From contig DUNJ01000150.1 of NCBI GenBank assembly GCA_012839395.1, positions 1 through 8,801 of the forward strand: a DNA stretch of 8,801 nucleotides. Direction: 5' to 3'. This DNA comes from Tepidimicrobium sp. GTDB taxonomy: Bacteria; Bacillota; Clostridia; Tissierellales; Tepidimicrobiaceae. The position numbers were made by a program, and so were the translations under genes. Positions 6,201 to 8,801 of this stretch are shown here, in pieces (within the stretch, counting starts at the first letter, position 1; the number at the start of each line of letters is the position of its first letter). The notes below the pieces were generated by a model, which did not search any database, had not been told where the DNA came from, and saw only the letters and a list, made by a program, of their open reading frames with translations.

Positions 6201-6834
6201 GGGAGGGGATGGTTGGGCCTATGATATAGGATATGGCGGTTTGGATCATGTACTTGCCTCGGGGGAAGATGTTAATGTGCTGGTATTCGATACCGAGGTC
6301 TATTCCAATACAGGGGGCCAGGCTTCAAAGGCTACACCTACTGGATCGGCTGCTAAATTTGCCTACTCGGGGAAGGAGCTTAAAAAGAAGGATTTAGGAT
6401 TGATGGCCATTACCTACGGGTATGTATATGTAGCTCAAATATCCTTAGGGGCAAATATGAATCATACCATAAGAACCATATTGGAAGCTGAATCTTATCC
6501 AGGGCCATCCCTTATAATTGCATATGCCCCTTGCGTAAACCACGGTATAAGATCAGGGATGGGAAGGACTGTAGCTCAGGAAAAGAAGGCAGTGGAATCA
6601 GGATATTGGCATCTATATAGATATGATCCAAGACTTAAGAAGGAGGATAAAAATCCATTTATATTGGATTCAAAGGAGCCTAAGAAGTCCTTTAGGGATT
6701 TTATATTGGGTGAGATAAGGTATTCTCAGGTGGAGAATATATTCCCGGCTAGGGCGGAAGAACTATATAGGAAGGCAGAGGAGGATGCTAGGGAAAGATA
6801 TAATATATATAAAAGATTGTCAGATATGAAATAA
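3295..6834 (+). CDS. nifJ: Pyruvate:ferredoxin (flavodoxin) oxidoreductase, single-chain
   Basis: This 1179-aa cytoplasmic iron-sulfur enzyme (often a homodimer) interconverts pyruvate + CoA + oxidised ferredoxin with acetyl-CoA + CO2 + reduced ferredoxin. Domains in order: POR N-terminal with YPITPSSPMAE (about 28-38) and TYTSSQGLLLM; PFOR_II; gamma domain from about 418 (LGSDGTVGANK near 425); EKR motif E678-K679-R680; a two-cluster ferredoxin domain (C694/697/700/704 and C750/753/756/760); and the thiamine-diphosphate domain with GDGWAYDIGYGG from G971 and YSNTGGQ. The proximal 4Fe-4S ligands are C818, C821, C846 and C1080, closely matching the spacing known for the Desulfovibrio africanus enzyme. 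Length is normal and nothing essential is missing. ATG 3295 has GGAGG at 3284-3288, six bases upstream. In amino-acid or sugar fermenters it usually oxidises pyruvate; next to ppsA it may also serve carbon assimilation. It is also called porA. Confidence 0.97.
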   Translation: MARTMRTMDGNEAAAYISYAFTDVAAIYPITPSSPMAELVDAWASTGNKNLFGQRVKVVEMQSEAGAAATVHGSLQGGALTTTYTSSQGLLLMIPNMYKMAGELLSAVFHVSARAIATHALSIFGDHQDVMAARQTGFAMLSSNSVQEVMDLAAVAHLAAIKGRVPFMHFFDGFRTSHEIQKIEVMEYDELRRLTDFKAIDEFRKRSLNPERPVLRGTAQNPDIYFQGREVANPYYRRIPHIVEDYMNQINEITGRDYGLFNYYGHEKAENIIVAMGSVCETVEEVVDYLNEAGEKVGLIKVRLYRPFSKEHFLNVLPKTVERIAVLDRTKEPGSLGEPLYQDVKTLFYNMDTRPLIVGGRYGLGLKDTTPAQIIAVFENLRTSNPKNGFTIGIVDDVSNTSLKLAEHIDTSPRNNIQCKFWGLGSDGTVGANKMAIKIIGDNTPLYAQGYFSYDSKKSGGTTISHLRFGKAPIRSTYLVYDADFISCHNKSYIYHYDILKGLKDGGIFVLNCPWDQNELDRNLPNRLKKYIKEHNIDFYTIDAAGIAQRIGLGSRINMIMQAAFFKLMDVIPVEEAIRYLKEFVEETYARKGKEIVELNNEAIDKGIDGLIKVNTDLLIIDELKGFEHHRDKLATYEPDFIRDIQRPMARLDGDDLPTSAFVGMEDGTFPLGISAYEKRGIAVMIPQWQIENCIQCNQCSYVCPHAVIRPFLLDEEEKREAPKSFETKKAIGRGLEGMEYRIQVSPLDCTGCGNCADICPAKEKALVMVDAGEEIRNQRDNWEYAANNISYKDHLMPKTTLKGSQFVKPLLEFHGACAGCGESAYLILATQLFGDRMMISNATGCSSIWGASAPSIAYTKTQDGKGPSWGNSLFEDNAEYGLGMHLAVKQIREKIKELMKEGLKSNISNEIGKLFREWIEHMDDGEKSKEISKRLLIALDKEEYKDDYIIREILNRKEYLIKKSIWIVGGDGWAYDIGYGGLDHVLASGEDVNVLVFDTEVYSNTGGQASKATPTGSAAKFAYSGKELKKKDLGLMAITYGYVYVAQISLGANMNHTIRTILEAESYPGPSLIIAYAPCVNHGIRSGMGRTVAQEKKAVESGYWHLYRYDPRLKKEDKNPFILDSKEPKKSFRDFILGEIRYSQVENIFPARAEELYRKAEEDARERYNIYKRLSDMK

Positions 6835-6866
6835 AAATAGGAGTAGAAATTTCTACTCCTATTTTT
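6833..6866. terminator. Bidirectional terminator shared by nifJ and the DUF3787 gene
   Basis: This is a 34-bp perfect palindrome: 6833-6849 (AAAAATAGGAGTAGAAA) is the exact reverse complement of 6850-6866. It folds as a long stem around AATT and is flanked by A5 and T5, so it can terminate from both sides. It contains the last two bases of the nifJ stop codon (6832-6834) and the whole stop codon of the minus-strand gene (6859-6861). The two genes therefore converge with only 24 bp between their ends. Confidence 0.9.
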
Positions 6867-7035
6867 GATTCTCTTCTATCCATTCCTTTGCCCTTATAAC
6901 TCCTTCTAATGTGGGGATAGGAACCTTGGAATCAGGTTGTAGCTCTTCAATATCATAATAGGCAGCATGTTTTTGATTCTCAATTGACACCGAAAATCTA
7001 CTTCGTCTAGATTTATTACCCGCATCTTTACCCAC
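6859..7035 (-). CDS. DUF3787-like small clostridial protein, 58 aa
   Basis: On the minus strand, GTG (7033-7035) is preceded by GGAGG (7043-7047 in plus coordinates) with a 7-base gap. The frame runs 58 codons to TAG (6859-6861). The product has a basic head (GKDAGNKSRRSRFSVS), then KHAAYYDIEE (22-31), SKVPIPT (36-42) and the tail AKEWIEENQK (49-58). The pattern 'AA..DIE...P.SKV.IP....V..AKEW...N.K' is what I recall for DUF3787, a family of about 50-60 aa largely confined to Clostridia and without known function. It is soluble, with no signal peptide or membrane segment. Family membership is by memory of the motif, not a search. It is divergent from the HD-domain gene and convergent with nifJ, so it is its own transcription unit. 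Confidence 0.78.
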   Translation of the reverse strand: MGKDAGNKSRRSRFSVSIENQKHAAYYDIEELQPDSKVPIPTLEGVIRAKEWIEENQK

Positions 7036-7091
7036 AATTGAACCTCCTAATAGTACGTTTTAGATCATTTTCTATTCCCTAATATATCGGT

Positions 7092-7121
7092 ATTTTAATT
7101 CTTAACCCCATAGCTATTCAA
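7092..7121 (-). promoter_or_regulatory. Possible promoter of the DUF3787 gene
   Basis: On the minus strand TTGAAT (plus 7116-7121) and TAAAAT (plus 7092-7097) are separated by 18 bases, an acceptable sigma-A layout. Transcription would start near 7085, giving a leader of about 50 bases. The match is imperfect and other AT-rich hexamers lie nearby. Confidence 0.3.
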
Positions 7122-7159
7122 AGATCTCATAAGGGTTTGGAATATAAATTTTGTTAGCT

Positions 7160-7248
7160 AATATGTTATACTTTACATATAGTTATTCCTCGCTCAATAG
7201 ATTATATACTCAAAGGATAAAAAATAAACGCAAAAAATATGTTACACT
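7160..7248 (+). promoter_or_regulatory. Two direct-repeat extended -10 boxes upstream of the HD gene
   Basis: AATATGTTATACT (7160-7172) and AATATGTTACACT (7236-7248) are 13-base direct repeats with one difference, 76 bp apart. Each contains an extended -10 form, TGTTATACT and TGTTACACT. The downstream copy would start transcription near 7255, about 43 bases before the start codon; the upstream one would give a leader of about 120 bases. Neither has a clear -35. They could be tandem promoters or a repeated regulator site. The rest of the 7036-7297 intergenic region shows no RNA gene, riboswitch-like fold or further reading frame that I can support. Confidence 0.4.
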
Positions 7249-7297
7249 AGTATTAGGATATCATATTTATCAACAGTGTTAAGGAGATGATGATCGT

Positions 7298-7891
7298 TTG
7301 ATAGACAAAAAATTGGAAAAGGATATAGAATTCATAGTAGAATTGGATAAGATGAAATCCATACTGAGACAGACCAGGCTCATAGATAGATCTAGAAGGG
7401 AAAATGATGCTGAGCATTCTTGGCACATTTCGGTAATGGCATTGCTTCTGTCCGAATACGCAGATGAGGATGTGGATGTATGTAAGGTGATAAAGATGCT
7501 TTTAATTCACGATGTGGTAGAGATCTACGCTGGAGATACCTTCTGCTATGATGTAGAAGCTAGCAAAGATAAGAAGGAAAGAGAGTTAAAAGCGGCAGAC
7601 AAGATATTTGGTATATTGGAAGAAAAGAAGGGTAGGGAATTGAGAGCGCTTTGGGAGGAATTTGAAGAGAAAAAAACCAAAGAAGCCTTATTTGCAGCGT
7701 CTATGGATAGATTACAACCGTTTTTGAATAATTATTATTCCGATGGGGGAACATGGAAGAGGTTCAATGTATCTAAAAGTGCTATATATGAAAGGATTGC
7801 TCCATTGAAAAACTCCTCAAAAGAGCTATGGAAATTTGCCAGGAATATGATAGAAGATTCATTTGATAAGGGCTATATAAGAAGAGAATAG
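7298..7891 (+). CDS. HD-domain protein, YfbR-like 5'-deoxynucleotidase family
   Basis: This 197-aa soluble protein carries the metal-binding HD signature in family order: R34 with the H of NDAEHSWH (H40), the HD pair in LLIHDVVEIYAGDT (H71-D72, with E75) and D137 in ASMDRLQPFLNNY. This matches the HD_3 family, to which E. coli YfbR belongs; YfbR removes phosphate from deoxyribonucleoside 5'-monophosphates. Nucleotidase activity is inferred from the family; some members are uncharacterised phosphohydrolases, so no symbol is given. The start is TTG 7298, 11 bases after AAGGAG (7281-7286). The ATGs at 7287 and 7290 are in other frames and stop at once, and the first in-frame ATG (7352) would remove 18 residues ahead of the HD motif. 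It is a single gene, divergent from the DUF3787 gene and convergent with metQ. Confidence 0.85.
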   Translation: MIDKKLEKDIEFIVELDKMKSILRQTRLIDRSRRENDAEHSWHISVMALLLSEYADEDVDVCKVIKMLLIHDVVEIYAGDTFCYDVEASKDKKERELKAADKIFGILEEKKGRELRALWEEFEEKKTKEALFAASMDRLQPFLNNYYSDGGTWKRFNVSKSAIYERIAPLKNSSKELWKFARNMIEDSFDKGYIRRE

Positions 7892-7895
7892 ATTA

Positions 7896-7946
7896 AAGGG
7901 GATATATCCGGCTAGTAGCTATAGCTTTAAATGGATATATCCTCTT
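7896..7946. terminator. Convergent hairpin between the HD gene and metQ
   Basis: AAGGGGATATATCC (7896-7909) pairs with GGATATATCCTCTT (7933-7946), with one G·T pair, across a 23-base spacer that holds a small inner palindrome AGCTATAGCT (7917-7926). It begins five bases after the HD stop codon and ends six bases before the metQ stop. Position argues for a terminator serving both genes, but neither side has a good T-run, so efficiency is uncertain. The ten bases GGATATATCC are themselves palindromic and occur in both arms. Confidence 0.55.
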
Positions 7947-7952
7947 ATGGCA

Positions 7953-8753
7953 TTAGAATCCTGGTATTACTCCACCCTCATAATTTTCTTCAATAAAATT
8001 TCTAACCTTATCACTCTGTAGTACTTCTAATAGCTTTACAAACTTATCTTCGTTTTCCTCTCCAGCTCTTACAGCCACTATATTTGCATAGGGAGAGTCC
8101 TTATCTTCGATTATAATAGAATCCCTGGTAGGAACCAAGTCGGCTTCCAATGCATAGTTACCATTTATAACGGCTCCATCTACTTCATCTAATGCCCTTG
8201 GTAGATATGCAGCTTCTAAGGGTTTGAATTTTAGATTTTTAGGATTTTCATCTATATCATTTTCTGTAGCTAGTACTCCTGCCTCCGGATTTAATTTGAT
8301 GAGCCCATGTTTTTCTAGCAATATAAGTGCTCTACCGCCATTGGTAGCATCGTTTGGTATTGCAATTTCGCTACCCTCTTCGATATTTTCAATGTTATTG
8401 AACTTTGAGGAGAATAGTCCCATAGGTTCAACATGGACGTTGCCAAGGGATACTATATCTATATTGTTTTCCTCTTTAAAATTATCCATATAGGGTTTGT
8501 GTTGGAAGAAGTTTGCATCTATTTCGCCTTCTGCAAGGGCAAGATTAGGCTTTACATAATCTTCAAATTCTATTATTTCCAACTCTATTCCTGCTTCTTT
8601 TAAGTCATCTTCTATAAGTTCAATCAATTCTCTATGCGGTACAGGTGAGACACCGATTCTAATTAGATTTTCCGTATCTTCGTCTTTACCACATCCTATA
8701 AATATTCCCAACGCTAAAATAATAGATAAAGTTATTAAAATAAGTCTTTTCAA
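7953..8753 (-). CDS. metQ: Methionine ABC transporter substrate-binding lipoprotein MetQ
   Basis: This 266-aa member of the NlpA/MetQ lipoprotein family binds methionine outside the membrane and delivers it to the MetI permease and MetN ATPase. The N-terminus MKRLILITLSIILALGIFIGC is a lipoprotein signal: a basic start, a hydrophobic core and the lipidated Cys21 in FIGC (Phe at -3 is slightly atypical). The mature part shows family landmarks: IRIGVSPVPHRELIE, ANFFQHKPYMDNF, VHVEPMGLFSSK, IAIPNDATNGGRALILLEKHGLIKL and GAVINGNYALEADLVP. Length is normal. The start is TTG at 8751-8753 with AGGGGG at 8761-8766, seven bases upstream; no ATG lies within the signal peptide. The preceding gene on the same strand ends inside that ribosome site, so the two are co-transcribed. 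The specificity assignment follows the family; related paralogues can bind other amino acids or dipeptides. Confidence 0.93.
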   Translation of the reverse strand: MKRLILITLSIILALGIFIGCGKDEDTENLIRIGVSPVPHRELIELIEDDLKEAGIELEIIEFEDYVKPNLALAEGEIDANFFQHKPYMDNFKEENNIDIVSLGNVHVEPMGLFSSKFNNIENIEEGSEIAIPNDATNGGRALILLEKHGLIKLNPEAGVLATENDIDENPKNLKFKPLEAAYLPRALDEVDGAVINGNYALEADLVPTRDSIIIEDKDSPYANIVAVRAGEENEDKFVKLLEVLQSDKVRNFIEENYEGGVIPGF

Positions 8754-8764
8754 ATTGATACCCC

Positions 8765-8801
8765 CTATTTTTTATCAATAATTGACGATATTTTATTGCC
8801 A
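8765..8801 (-). CDS. metI: Probable MetI permease, last codons only
   Basis: On the minus strand an open frame enters from the right edge and ends at TAG (8765-8767). The visible residues are GNKISSIIDKK. A 'Q..G..I...IDK' ending is typical of the cytoplasmic C-terminus of the MetI methionine permease, and metI normally sits immediately before metQ. The stop is 11 bases before the metQ TTG, and its last base overlaps the metQ ribosome site (8761-8766), the tight spacing of coupled translation. With only 11 residues the call rests mainly on gene order. Confidence 0.6.
   Translation of the reverse strand, partial: GNKISSIIDKK

Noticed and set aside
1..8801. A CRISPR array, toxin-antitoxin pair, phage-defence island or tRNA/rRNA gene
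   Set aside because: I saw no regularly spaced repeats, no cloverleaf or rRNA sequence, and no nuclease, toxin or defence-domain proteins. The tandem small hydrophobic genes could be suspected as type I toxins, but the internal duplication, paired arrangement and lack of an evident antisense RNA promoter gave no positive support.

Overview
The window reads as a chromosomal segment of a low-GC, spore-forming, anaerobic Firmicute of the class Clostridia. The grounds are AT-rich DNA, heavy use of ATA (Ile) and AGA/AGG (Arg) codons even in central-metabolism genes, strong AGGAGG-type ribosome binding sites, a single-chain pyruvate:ferredoxin oxidoreductase, and a small protein of the clostridial DUF3787 type. 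Order or genus cannot be fixed from the sequence; an amino-acid-fermenting lineage such as Tissierellales would fit but is a guess.

Layout, left to right. (1) Positions 1-166 are the 3' end of a group II intron of bacterial class C: the last 27 codons of its reverse transcriptase, then domain V and a perfectly paired domain VI hairpin. (2) Positions 232-677 hold two tandem genes for very small, strongly hydrophobic proteins (58 and 66 aa). The second is built from an internal duplication and ends in an intrinsic terminator. (3) Positions 795-3155 encode phosphoenolpyruvate synthase (ppsA), and 3295-6834 encode pyruvate:ferredoxin oxidoreductase (nifJ/porA). Each is preceded by its own AT-rich perfect inverted repeat and followed by its own terminator. 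(4) A small minus-strand gene (6859-7035, DUF3787-like) converges on nifJ and shares a 34-bp perfect palindrome with it as a terminator. (5) After a divergent intergenic region of about 260 bp comes a plus-strand HD-domain nucleotidase-like gene (7298-7891). (6) The right edge, on the minus strand, carries metQ (methionine ABC-transporter lipoprotein) and the last codons of what is probably metI, so a metNIQ operon enters from the right.

How the genes fit together. PFOR interconverts pyruvate and acetyl-CoA + CO2 using ferredoxin, and PEP synthase turns pyruvate into PEP. As a pair they give a route from acetyl-CoA to PEP for gluconeogenesis, or link amino-acid-derived pyruvate to sugar synthesis. 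Methionine uptake fits an organism that lives on or scavenges amino acids. The small hydrophobic proteins and the DUF3787 protein are unassigned; a sporulation-associated role is only a hypothesis.

I found no CRISPR array, tRNA, rRNA, defence island or clear new multi-gene system. The least explained parts are the tandem small hydrophobic genes beside the intron, and the paired dyad elements in front of ppsA and nifJ.
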